A stretch of 64,000 nt of DNA from contig NZ_CP107811.1 in assembly GCF_036346105.1 (NCBI RefSeq), positions 3,106,501-3,170,500 on the forward strand, in the 5' to 3' direction. The DNA comes from Streptomyces sp. NBC_00539. GTDB taxonomy: Bacteria > Actinomycetota > Actinomycetes > Streptomycetales > Streptomycetaceae. Under the pieces are notes generated by a model. That model was given only the letters and a program-made list of their open reading frames with translations, was not told where the DNA came from and made no database searches. Positions 16,086-23,613 of the stretch are shown here, one piece after another. The position numbers and the translations under genes are program-made. Position 1 is the first letter of the stretch. Each line of letters begins with the position of its first letter.

Positions 16086-17317
16086 CAGACGGCCATCCTC
16101 TCCGAGGTCGTGTCCCGGGCCGCCTCCCGGGCCGCCGGGAAGAGGCCGGCGCGCTGCGCGGCGTGCCCCCGGAGCCGGTGGGCCGGCCCGAAGAGCAGTT
16201 CGTCGGCCGCCGCGCGCTTGAAGTAGAGGTGCGCGTCGTGCTCCCAGGTGAAGCCGATGCCGCCGTGCAGCTGGATGGCCTCGCCCGAGGTCAGCCGCAG
16301 CGCCTCCAGCGCCTGGGCGAGGGCGAGTCCGCCCTGGTCCGGGTCCCAGGCCGCGTAGTACGCGGCGGAGCGGGCCGCCTGGACCTGTACGTAGAGGTCC
16401 GCGAGCCGGTGCTTGACGGCCTGGAAGGAGCCGACCGCACGGCCGAACTGCTCGCGCTCGCGTACGTACTCCACCGTGCGGGCCAGCGCTCGGCCCGCCG
16501 CGCCGACCGCCTCGGTGGCGAGCAGGGTGGCGGCGCTCCGGCCGGTCGCGGCGAGCGCCCCGGACACCCCGCCGCCACCGTCACCGCCGTCACCGCCGCC
16601 GTCACCGCCCAGCAGCTCGGCTGCCACGTCCCGCAGCTGGACCCGGCCCTGGGGACGGGTCTCGTCGAGCGTGGCCTGCCGGGTGCGTACGAGGCCGGGC
16701 GCGTCGTCGCGCACCAGGAAGAGCAGGGTGCGGCTGCGGGCGAAGCCGCCGGTGTGCGCGGCGACCAGCAGCAGGCCGGCGCTGTGCCCGTCCAGCACCT
16801 GCGCGGCCTCCCCGTACAGCCGCCAGCCGCCGTCCTCGCCGGCCCGGGCCTGCACCCCGCCGGCGCGGCCGCCCCCGGACCACTCGCCGGGGGTGTTGTC
16901 GCCGGTCAGCGCGAGGGCGGTGGCCAGGGCCGTACCGGGTACGGCGAGCGCGGCGGTCAGGGTTCCGGCGGCGAGCGGGGGCAGCAGCGCCGCGCGCTGG
17001 GCGGGCGTCCCGAGGGCGCCGATCAGCGGCGCGACGAGCCCGGCGGTGGCGAGCAGCGGGGAGGGCAGCAGCACGCGTCCGGTCTCCTCGCAGGCCAGCG
17101 CCAGGTCGGCGGGCGTGCAGCCGACTCCCCCGTACTCCTCGGCGATGGCGGTACCCGGCAGCCCCAGCTGTCGCGAGAGCTGCTGCCACAGCTCACGGTC
17201 GTATCCGGCGGAGGTGCGGACGGCGGCCTTGACCTCGTCCGGACCGCAGCGTTTGCCCAGGATCTCGCGCAGGGTGCGGCGCATCTCGTCCTGCTCCGCG
17301 GTGAAGGCGGCATCCAT
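16085..17317 (-). CDS. Acyl-CoA dehydrogenase family protein
   Basis: 410 residues. N-terminal helical domain, then a beta domain interrupted by a Gly/Asp-rich insert (GGDGGGDGGDGGGG, about residues 237-250), then the C-terminal FAD-binding helical domain with REREQFGRAVGSFQAVKHRLAD and QLHGGIGFTWEHDAHLYFKRA. It lacks the YEGTxxIQR active-site Glu motif of classical FadE enzymes. It resembles one subunit type of the mycobacterial heteromeric steroid-side-chain dehydrogenases. The ATG at 17317 is chosen for the AGGAGG 9 nt upstream. It leads an operon with the Ddn-like gene and has an operator 53-67 bp upstream. Confidence 0.88.
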   Translation of the reverse strand: MDAAFTAEQDEMRRTLREILGKRCGPDEVKAAVRTSAGYDRELWQQLSRQLGLPGTAIAEEYGGVGCTPADLALACEETGRVLLPSPLLATAGLVAPLIGALGTPAQRAALLPPLAAGTLTAALAVPGTALATALALTGDNTPGEWSGGGRAGGVQARAGEDGGWRLYGEAAQVLDGHSAGLLLVAAHTGGFARSRTLLFLVRDDAPGLVRTRQATLDETRPQGRVQLRDVAAELLGGDGGGDGGDGGGGVSGALAATGRSAATLLATEAVGAAGRALARTVEYVREREQFGRAVGSFQAVKHRLADLYVQVQAARSAAYYAAWDPDQGGLALAQALEALRLTSGEAIQLHGGIGFTWEHDAHLYFKRAAADELLFGPAHRLRGHAAQRAGLFPAAREAARDTTSERMAV

Positions 17318-17369
17318 CGTCTGGCTCCTCCTGGGGGCGGGCACCTCCCAGCGGTGGCCGGGGGGATAT

Positions 17370-17384
17370 CTGACGGGCCGTCAT
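17370..17384. promoter_or_regulatory. CTGACG-N3-CGTCAG operator (acyl-CoA dehydrogenase side)
   Basis: CTGACGGGCCGTCAT has a perfect left arm and one mismatch in the last base of the right arm. It lies 53 bp upstream of the minus-strand dehydrogenase start at 17317. Confidence 0.75.
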
Positions 17385-17498
17385 GTTAGGGCGGCGGGCC
17401 GCGGATGCCCAGGGGCTGTCACCGCCGAAGTCGCGCCGGGCGCCACGACGTGCACCACCCCGGTTCCGGCGGCACTACGGCCGGACGGGGCCTAGCGC

Positions 17499-17513
17499 CT
17501 GACGGTACGTCAG
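17499..17513. promoter_or_regulatory. CTGACG-N3-CGTCAG operator (Ltp thiolase side)
   Basis: CTGACGGTACGTCAG is a perfect match. It ends 15 bp before the ATG at 17529. A TACGGT -10 box (17517-17522) exactly 6 nt before that ATG suggests a leaderless promoter, so the operator would cover the spacer between -35 and -10. Confidence 0.85.
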
Positions 17514-17528
17514 ATATACGGTCGCCCC

Positions 17529-18719
17529 ATGCCTGGACCCCTCTCCGCCGCCTCCGCACCCCGCCGCAGGGTCGCGGTCGTCGGCGTCGCGCTCTCGGAC
17601 TGCGGCCGGGTCGACGGCCCCACCCCCTACGCCCTGCACGCCCAGGCCGCCCGCCGGGCGCTCGCCGACTCGGGCCTGGACCGCTCCCTCATCGACGGCC
17701 TTGCCTCGGCGGGCCTCGGCACCCTCGCCCCCGTCGAGGTGGCCGAGTACCTCGGGCTGCGCCCCACCTGGGTCGACTCCACCTCCGTCGGCGGCTCCAC
17801 CTGGGAAGTCATGGCGGCCCACGCCGCCGACGCCATCGCCGCGGGCCACGCCAACGCAGTCCTGCTGGTCTACGGCTCCACCGCCCGCGCCGACGTCAAG
17901 GCCCGCCGGCGCACCTCGAACCTCTCCTTCGGGGCCCGGGGCCCGCTCCAGTTCGAGGTCCCGTACGGCCACACCCTCGTCGCGAAGTACGCCATGGCCG
18001 CACGCCGCCACATGCACGAGTACGGCACCACGGCGGAGCAGCTCGCCGCCGTGGCCGTCCAGGCGCGGGCGAACGCCGCCACCAACCCCGACGCGATGTA
18101 CCGGGACCCGATCACGGTGGAGGACGTGCTGTCCGCCGAGATGATCGCGGACCCGTTCACGAAGCTGCACTGCTGCATCCGCTCCGACGGCGGCTGCGCG
18201 GTGCTGCTCGCGGCGGAGGACTACGTACCGGACACCGCGAAGGCGCCCGTCTGGATCCTGGGTTCGGGCACCTCCGTCTCCCACACCACCATGTCGGAGT
18301 GGGAGGACTTCACCGTCTCCCCGGCGGCGGTCTCGGGCCGCCTGGCCTTCGAACGGGCCGGTCTGGGCCCGGCGGACGTGGATCTGGCGGAGATCTACGA
18401 CGCCTTCACGTACATGACCCTGGTGACCCTGGAGGACCTCGGCTTCTGCGCCAAGGGGGAGGGCGGGGCCTTCGTGGAGAAGGGCCGGCTGCTGCGGGAC
18501 GGCGAACTGCCCGTCAACACCGACGGTGGCGGGCTCTCGGCCTGCCACCCCGGGATGCGGGGCCTGTTCCTGCTGGTGGAGGCGGTCCGCCAGCTCCGCG
18601 GCGAGGCCGGCCCCGACCGCCAGGTCACCAAGCGGAACGGCCGACTGCCCGAGGTGGCCCTGGCCTCGGGCACGGGCGGCTGGTTCTGCTCCTCGGGCAC
18701 CGTCATCCTCGGGCGGTAG
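17529..18719 (+). CDS. Second Ltp/SCP-x-type thiolase
   Basis: A 396-residue paralog of the product at 6021. It shares RRHMHEYGTTAEQLAAVAVQARANA, EIYDAFTYMTLVTLEDLGFC and NTDGGGLSACHPGMRG. As in the first copy, the canonical thiolase Cys is not evident: the expected region reads DSTSVGGSTWEVMAA. A retro-aldolase or acyl-transfer role is therefore more likely than classical thiolysis. There is no DUF35 gene directly next to it; the nearest is at 21204-21638, under its own operator. The operator and leaderless promoter just upstream place it in the proposed regulon. Confidence 0.8.
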   Translation: MPGPLSAASAPRRRVAVVGVALSDCGRVDGPTPYALHAQAARRALADSGLDRSLIDGLASAGLGTLAPVEVAEYLGLRPTWVDSTSVGGSTWEVMAAHAADAIAAGHANAVLLVYGSTARADVKARRRTSNLSFGARGPLQFEVPYGHTLVAKYAMAARRHMHEYGTTAEQLAAVAVQARANAATNPDAMYRDPITVEDVLSAEMIADPFTKLHCCIRSDGGCAVLLAAEDYVPDTAKAPVWILGSGTSVSHTTMSEWEDFTVSPAAVSGRLAFERAGLGPADVDLAEIYDAFTYMTLVTLEDLGFCAKGEGGAFVEKGRLLRDGELPVNTDGGGLSACHPGMRGLFLLVEAVRQLRGEAGPDRQVTKRNGRLPEVALASGTGGWFCSSGTVILGR

Positions 18720-18845
18720 GCCCCGCGGCGGGCCGGCATCACCGGCGACCCCCGGGGCCGCTCAAGGGCCCCGGGGGGCCGGCGGCCCGGCGGGGCGAGG
18801 CTCCGGCGGGCGGGGCGGCTCCGGCGGCCCGCCGACTGCGGCCGC

Positions 18846-19400
18846 TCAGTAGTTCCAGCGCGCCCGGCTGCCCTCCGAGCGGCAGTGGATGATGCGGCCG
18901 TTCGCGGCGTGCGTCTCGCGGCCGACGTCCGCCTTGCGGCAGAACTGGCCCGCCTTGTAGCAGTTCCCGGAGTCGGAGACGATCTCGCAGGCGGCTTCCT
19001 CCGCCTGCGTCGGCTCCTGCGCCGGCTCTGCGGTCGCGGCCCGCGTCGGCGCCTGCGTCGTCGGGGCCGGAGCCTTTACCGTCGGTTCGGCCGAGGGCGT
19101 CCGCACAGCGGCGGGCGCCGGCGCCGAGGGGCCGGGCAGCGGGGAGGACGAGACGGAGGGCGAGGGCGAGGCAGAGGGCGTGGGCGGGGGCGGGGCCGAG
19201 GATTCCGCCGACACGAGCGCCGACGGTGCGACCGGCGCCAAGGAGGCGGCCGCACCGCTCCCCGTGCCGGGCCCGCACGCGACGGCCGCCCCCGCCAGCA
19301 GCAGCGCCGCCAGCGTCCGCCGGAGAACCGTCCCCGTACGCCCCGTGCGCCCCGTGCGCCCCACGCGTCTGCCGTCCGAGCCGTCCACCGGTATGCCCAT
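18846..19400 (-). CDS. Small Cys-rich lipoprotein
   Basis: About 184 residues. A short N-terminus leads to a hydrophobic segment with a lipobox (LLLAGAAVAC), a long Pro/Ser/Thr/Ala-rich linker (about 40-135) and a compact C-terminal domain of about 45 residues with four Cys (ACEIVSDSGNCYKAGQFCRKAD ... IIHCRSEG). It is probably surface-exposed with two disulfides. The start is uncertain: another ATG lies at 19412. The N-terminal coding DNA contains short repeats encoding GRTGRTGRTG. No homologous function is recognised. Confidence 0.65.
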   Translation of the reverse strand: MGIPVDGSDGRRVGRTGRTGRTGTVLRRTLAALLLAGAAVACGPGTGSGAAASLAPVAPSALVSAESSAPPPPTPSASPSPSVSSSPLPGPSAPAPAAVRTPSAEPTVKAPAPTTQAPTRAATAEPAQEPTQAEEAACEIVSDSGNCYKAGQFCRKADVGRETHAANGRIIHCRSEGSRARWNY

Positions 19401-19531
19401 CGGTACCCCCACCCCTCAGCAGTTTGATGAGGGCACATCATATGGACGCGGGGGGCGTGCCGGAGGCACTTTCCACCGGTTCGCGGGGCCCGCCCCGGCC
19501 ACCGCACCGCGCCCGCCCCGGATGGTGTTCG

Positions 19532-20215
19532 ATGGCCCGTATGACCAGCGAGACGAGCGGCGACGACTTCCGGGACACCCTGCACTCCCTGCGCGTCTGG
19601 GACACCCCGCTGCCCTCCTTCGACCCCGGGGCCGCGCCGGCCGAGCCGCTGCCCCTGTTCCGCGAGTGGTTCGTCCACGCCGCCCGCGCCGGGCAGCCCG
19701 AGCCGCACACGATGAGCCTGGCGACGGTCGACCCCGAGGGGCGGCCCGACGTGCGCACCCTGATGCTGCACGACGCCGACGCGCGGGGCTGGCACTTCGC
19801 CTCGCACGCCACCAGCGCGAAGGGGCGCCAGCTGGCCGGGCGGCCCCAGGCGGCGCTCGGTTTCTACTGGCCCGCAGTGGGACGGCAGATCCGGATCCGG
19901 GGACGGGTCACGGCGTGCGGGGCGCGGGAGAGCCGCGAGGACCTGGCGGTGCGCTCGCGCGGGGCGCTGGCCGCGGCCCTGACCGGCCGCCAGAGCGAGG
20001 TGCTGGGCTCCCTGACGGACCTCGCCGAGGCCTCGGCGGCGGCATGGGCCCGTGCCGGGGCCGACCCGCAGGCGCCGGCACCGACGTGGACGCGCTACGT
20101 GCTGGACCCGGCCGAGGTCGAGTTCTTCCAGGGCGACCCCGCCCGCCGCCACACCCGCCTCCTCTACCGGCGGGACCCCGACGGCGGCTGGTCGCGCATC
20201 CTGCTGTGGCCGTGA
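19532..20215 (+). CDS. Pyridoxamine 5'-phosphate oxidase-family flavoprotein
   Basis: A 227-residue split-barrel FMN-binding protein of the PNPOx group, with PHTMSLATVDPEGRPDVRTLMLHD, FASHATSAKGRQLAGRP and the C-terminal VEFFQGDPARRHTRLLYRR, similar to the PdxH C-terminal signature. A more typical PdxH is encoded at 62183, so this copy may oxidise other substrates or act as an FMN-dependent reductase. A second ATG at 19541 is possible. Confidence 0.8.
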   Translation: MARMTSETSGDDFRDTLHSLRVWDTPLPSFDPGAAPAEPLPLFREWFVHAARAGQPEPHTMSLATVDPEGRPDVRTLMLHDADARGWHFASHATSAKGRQLAGRPQAALGFYWPAVGRQIRIRGRVTACGARESREDLAVRSRGALAAALTGRQSEVLGSLTDLAEASAAAWARAGADPQAPAPTWTRYVLDPAEVEFFQGDPARRHTRLLYRRDPDGGWSRILLWP

Positions 20216-20251
20216 GGCGGCCGGCCCCCGGGGACGGGCGCCCCCGGGGCC

Positions 20252-21175
20252 TCAGCTGCGGGAATACGAACCGAGGCCGATCAGGCAGTACACGTACTCG
20301 TTGATCGGAGCCCCGTTGAGGGTGTAGCGGTACGAGAACGCGTACTCCGTGCGCGGGGTGTCGTCGCAGCGGTGCAGGTCCGAGGTGAACCCGAAGCGCT
20401 GGATCACCTTGTAGTGCGCGTCCGACGCCGAGCAGGAGACCTCTTCCACGTCGTCGACGCGCTGCGCGGTCGTCGAGTCCGGCAGCTGCCCGTTGAGGCA
20501 GGTCCCCTTGTCGAACGGGCTCGGGTCCGCCGTGGTGGGGGCCGAGGTGGGGTACGGGTACGCGGGGACGGAGCTGCTGCTGTCCGCGCCGGACGTGTAC
20601 GAGGTGCGGGTCGGCAACGGCTCGGGCGAAAAGGAGCTGTACGTCGGGTCGGGCGTCGGGCTGTACGTCGAGCTGGGCGACGAGGACGCGGTGTGCTTGT
20701 CGTCGTCATCGCCACCGCTGTTCGCCACGACCGCCACGATGATCACGGCCACGACGACGCCGACCACCGCGAGCCAGCCGCCGGCACCGGACGACGACCT
20801 GGCCGGCTGACCGGGTACGGCGGCGCTCGCGACGGTCGGCGGCCCCTGTGCAGCCGCCGAACCGGCCCCCGCACCGCCCGCGACCCGTATCCGCAGCAGA
20901 ACCTCGGTCCCGCCCGCGCGGGCCCGTACGAGTTCGCCGTCCCGGACCCCGGCGGGGATCCGCAGGCGCACGTCCCCGCCGGGCAGTGACACCGGAAGGA
21001 TCACGCCGTAGGCCGCCTGCTGGGGGGTGATCGTGAGGGGGATCTCCTGCGAGGACGAGGACACCGGCTGCTCCGAGGGGTGAGGTGGTCCGGACCTTTC
21101 TGGTGCCGTTCCAGGATCGCCGGGTCCGGGCCGGGGAAGCAGCCGTTCCGCCGGACCGGTGCGGGGCTGTGACAT
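20252..21175 (-). CDS. Membrane-anchored protein with DnaJ-C-like and LppU-like parts
   Basis: About 307 residues. An N-terminal cytosolic module (about 40-95) reads LTITPQQAAYGVILPVSLPGG, reminiscent of the DnaJ C-terminal peptide-binding fold. One transmembrane helix (about 130-152, WLAVVGVVVAVIIVAVVA) follows, then a Ser/Thr/Pro/Tyr-rich linker and a C-terminal extracytoplasmic domain (about 220-307) with four Cys, resembling the LppU/SCO3897 group. Function unknown. The start is uncertain (ATG 21184 or 21175). It does not look related to the catabolic genes on either side. Confidence 0.65.
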   Translation of the reverse strand: MSQPRTGPAERLLPRPGPGDPGTAPERSGPPHPSEQPVSSSSQEIPLTITPQQAAYGVILPVSLPGGDVRLRIPAGVRDGELVRARAGGTEVLLRIRVAGGAGAGSAAAQGPPTVASAAVPGQPARSSSGAGGWLAVVGVVVAVIIVAVVANSGGDDDDKHTASSSPSSTYSPTPDPTYSSFSPEPLPTRTSYTSGADSSSSVPAYPYPTSAPTTADPSPFDKGTCLNGQLPDSTTAQRVDDVEEVSCSASDAHYKVIQRFGFTSDLHRCDDTPRTEYAFSYRYTLNGAPINEYVYCLIGLGSYSRS

Positions 21176-21203
21176 TCCGCGCACGCAGTGGTGCGTACGG
21201 CGA

Positions 21204-21638
21204 CTACCGCGCCGTGTCGCCCGGCCGGGCGGCCGGGCGGAAGACCGGGACGACCGGGCCCGGGCCGCCCGTGCGGAACGCGACCCGCAACGGCGTCCCG
21301 ACGCCCAGGTCCGCCGGCCCGCAGCCCACGAGTTCCGTCATCATCCGCGGCCCCTCCGCCAGGTCGACCACCGCCGCGACGTACGGGACCCGCTCCCCGA
21401 AGGGGGGCAGGTCGTTGCGGTGGACGACCGACCAGGTGTATAGGACGGCCGACCCCTCGGCCTCCTCCCACCGCACCCGGTCCTCGCCCGCCCAGCAGAA
21501 CGGGCAGAACTCCCGGGGGTAGTGGTGCGCCCGGCCGCAGTCCGCGCAGCGGCGCAGCAGGAGCCGCCCCTCGGCGGCCGCGTCCCAGTAGGGGCGGGTG
21601 AAGTCGTCCGCCTCGGGCACGTCGTGGCGCGTGGTCAC
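21204..21638 (-). CDS. Second DUF35 OB-fold/zinc-ribbon protein
   Basis: A 144-residue DUF35 protein with CADC and CPFC zinc-ribbon pairs (about residues 31-34 and 46-49) and a C-terminal OB-fold (TWSVVHRNDLPPFGERVPYVAAVVDL). It starts at a GTG overlapping the DoxX-like stop codon by 4 bp (GTGA), so the two genes are translationally coupled. DUF35 proteins pair with thiolase-like enzymes. The likely partner is the Ltp thiolase at 17529, controlled by the same operator type. Confidence 0.85.
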   Translation of the reverse strand: MTTRHDVPEADDFTRPYWDAAAEGRLLLRRCADCGRAHHYPREFCPFCWAGEDRVRWEEAEGSAVLYTWSVVHRNDLPPFGERVPYVAAVVDLAEGPRMMTELVGCGPADLGVGTPLRVAFRTGGPGPVVPVFRPAARPGDTAR

Positions 21639-22087
21639 AGGAAGAGTCCCATCGCCGCGTCGAGGGACCAGACCTGCCAGCCCATGGCGAAGAGCGCGAC
21701 CAGGGAGATGAGCGCCATCATGGCGTTCTGCCCCTGCTCGGCCCAGTCGTGGATCATCAGCACCAGGTACAGCAGGTTGAGCAGCAGCCCCCCGACCAGC
21801 GCGATGGGGGTCAGCAGCCTGAGGACCAGGCCGAGACCGAGCGCCAGTTCCGCGTACACCACCACGTACGCCATGAGCCTGGGGCGCGGCCGGACGACCC
21901 GGTCGAAGCCGCTTTTCACGAACGTCCAGCGGTGTTTGCCCGCCACATCGGCGGCCCACGCGATGCCGGTGCCGCGCTCGAACCAGCCCTTCTTGTCCTT
22001 GTGCCGCCAGCTCTCCAGCCACCACAGGCCGAGGCCCGTTCGGAGCACGGCCATCCATTCGGCTCCACTGAGCCAGACGGTCTGCAT
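21635..22087 (-). CDS. DoxX-like membrane protein
   Basis: A 150-residue protein with predicted membrane helices at about residues 70-92, 95-112 and 122-142 (LMAYVVVYAELALGLGLVLRLLTPIALVGGLLLNLLYLVLMI) and a soluble Lys/Trp-rich segment before them. This fits the DoxX/DoxD family of small membrane proteins that associate with redox enzymes. It is the first gene after an operator (22110-22124) and is coupled to the DUF35 gene. A role in electron transfer or membrane tethering of the pathway is an inference. Confidence 0.75.
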   Translation of the reverse strand: MQTVWLSGAEWMAVLRTGLGLWWLESWRHKDKKGWFERGTGIAWAADVAGKHRWTFVKSGFDRVVRPRPRLMAYVVVYAELALGLGLVLRLLTPIALVGGLLLNLLYLVLMIHDWAEQGQNAMMALISLVALFAMGWQVWSLDAAMGLFL

Positions 22088-22109
22088 CGACAGCCCCCTC
22101 CTCCATTAT

Positions 22110-22124
22110 CTGACGGAACGTCAG
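22110..22124. promoter_or_regulatory. CTGACG-N3-CGTCAG operator (DoxX-DUF35 / monooxygenase)
   Basis: CTGACGGAACGTCAG is a perfect match. It lies 22 bp upstream of the DoxX-like ATG (22087, minus strand) and 117 bp upstream of the flavin monooxygenase ATG (22242), so it more directly covers the DoxX promoter. Confidence 0.85.
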
Positions 22125-22241
22125 TTGACCCGATCGGGGCGCGTCCCGCAAGGCCCCCGGAGCCGGCCCGTGACCGATCCGCAATCGATTCCCTCCTTGT
22201 CCGAGACCCATCAACTCTCTGTGTCGATACGCTCACACCTC

Positions 22242-23450
22242 ATGCCCGCAGCCCCCACAGCCCCCGACCTGACCACCCAGCCGCGCCCCGTGTACGTGAT
22301 CGGCGCCGGCCCCGGCGGCCTCGCCGTCGCCGCCGCGCTGCGTGCCCGCGGGATCCGCGCCGTGGTGGTCGAGAAGTCCGACGCGGTCGGCACCTCGTGG
22401 CGCTCCCACTACGACCGGCTCCACCTGCACACCACCAGGCGCCTCTCCGGCCTGCCGGGCCTCGCCGTGCCGCGCCGCTTCGGACGGTGGGTCGCGCGGG
22501 AGGACGTCGTGCGGTACCTGGAGAAGTACGCCGAGTTCCACGAGCTGGAACTGGTCACCGGCGTGGAGGTGACCCGCATCGAGCCGGCCGCCGACGCGGA
22601 GGGCGGGGCCGGCGGCTGGACCCTGCACGCCAGCGGCGGGCGGGTACTGGCCGCGGGGGCCGTCGTCGTGGCCACCGGGTTCAACCACACCCCGGCGCTG
22701 CCCGACTGGCCCGGCCGGGAGGGCTTCGAAGGGCGGCTGCTGCACGCCGCCGAGTACCGCAACCCCGCCCCGTACGCCGGCCGGGACGTGCTCGTCGTCG
22801 GCGTCGGCAACACCGGCGCGGAGATCGCCGCAGACCTGGCAGAGGGCGGGGCCGCGCGGGTGCGGCTCGCCGTCCGCACCGCCCCGCACATCGTGCGCCG
22901 CTCCACCGCCGGCTGGCCGGCGCAGCGCACCGGGATCCTGGTCCGCAGGCTGCCCGTCCGGCTGGTGGACCGGCTCGGCGCGCTCGTCGCCAAGGCGTCC
23001 GTGCCGGACCTGACGGCGTACGGTCTCCCGCGCCCCGCCACCGGGCTGTACAGCAGGGTCAAGGAGGGCGCCATCCCGGTCCAGGACGTCGGGCTGATCG
23101 ACGCGGTCCGCCGCGGGGCGGTCGAGCCGGTCGCGGCCGTGACCTCCTTCGACGGGGACGCGGTGGTGCTGGCGGACGGCAGCCGGATCACCCCCGAGGT
23201 GGTGATCGCCGCGACCGGCTACCGGCGGGCACTGGAAGGCCTGGTCGGCCACCTCGGCGTGCTCGACGAGCGCGGCCGCCCCCTCGCGCACGGCGCCCGC
23301 ACCCTCGCGCAGGCCCCGGGTCTCCACTTCACCGGCTTCACCAACCCCATCAGCGGAATGCTGCGGGAACTGGCCCTGGACGCGGAGAGGATCGCCAAGG
23401 CCCTGGCCCGTCGCGGCGGGGCTACCCGCGGCCGTCGCAGGGTCGGCTGA
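22242..23450 (+). CDS. Flavin-containing monooxygenase
   Basis: 402 residues. The FAD-binding GAGPGGLAVAAAL motif is at about residue 21, an NADPH-binding GVGNTGAEIAADLAEGG at about 190, and an ATGFNHTPALPDWPG segment typical of FMO/YUCCA-type enzymes. Such enzymes carry out N- or S-oxidation or Baeyer-Villiger chemistry. The FxGxxxHxxxW fingerprint of class B monooxygenases appears only in degenerate form (GFEGRLLHAAEYRNP). It may oxygenate a ketone or alicyclic intermediate of the pathway. It lies divergent to the DoxX operon. Confidence 0.85.
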   Translation: MPAAPTAPDLTTQPRPVYVIGAGPGGLAVAAALRARGIRAVVVEKSDAVGTSWRSHYDRLHLHTTRRLSGLPGLAVPRRFGRWVAREDVVRYLEKYAEFHELELVTGVEVTRIEPAADAEGGAGGWTLHASGGRVLAAGAVVVATGFNHTPALPDWPGREGFEGRLLHAAEYRNPAPYAGRDVLVVGVGNTGAEIAADLAEGGAARVRLAVRTAPHIVRRSTAGWPAQRTGILVRRLPVRLVDRLGALVAKASVPDLTAYGLPRPATGLYSRVKEGAIPVQDVGLIDAVRRGAVEPVAAVTSFDGDAVVLADGSRITPEVVIAATGYRRALEGLVGHLGVLDERGRPLAHGARTLAQAPGLHFTGFTNPISGMLRELALDAERIAKALARRGGATRGRRRVG

Positions 23451-23530
23451 AACCGTCCTGGACCCCCGCCCCGGGGGTCTGGGACCGTTCCACACATCAC
23501 CTCCACCATCTTTCCTGCGCATCCCTGTTC

Positions 23531-23569
23531 CTGACGGCGTGTCAGTTCAGTAATCTGACTATGCGTCAG
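23531..23569. promoter_or_regulatory. Two CTGACG-N3-CGTCAG operators in tandem
   Basis: CTGACGGCGTGTCAG (23531-23545) and CTGACTATGCGTCAG (23555-23569) each deviate by one base from the palindrome. Their centres are 24 bp apart, roughly two helical turns, which would favour cooperative binding. They lie 45-83 bp upstream of the ADP-forming ligase ATG at 23614. Confidence 0.8.
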
Positions 23570-23613
23570 CTAGCGCGACTCATGGAGTCCATCGAGCAGG
23601 AGCGGGCGGAACG

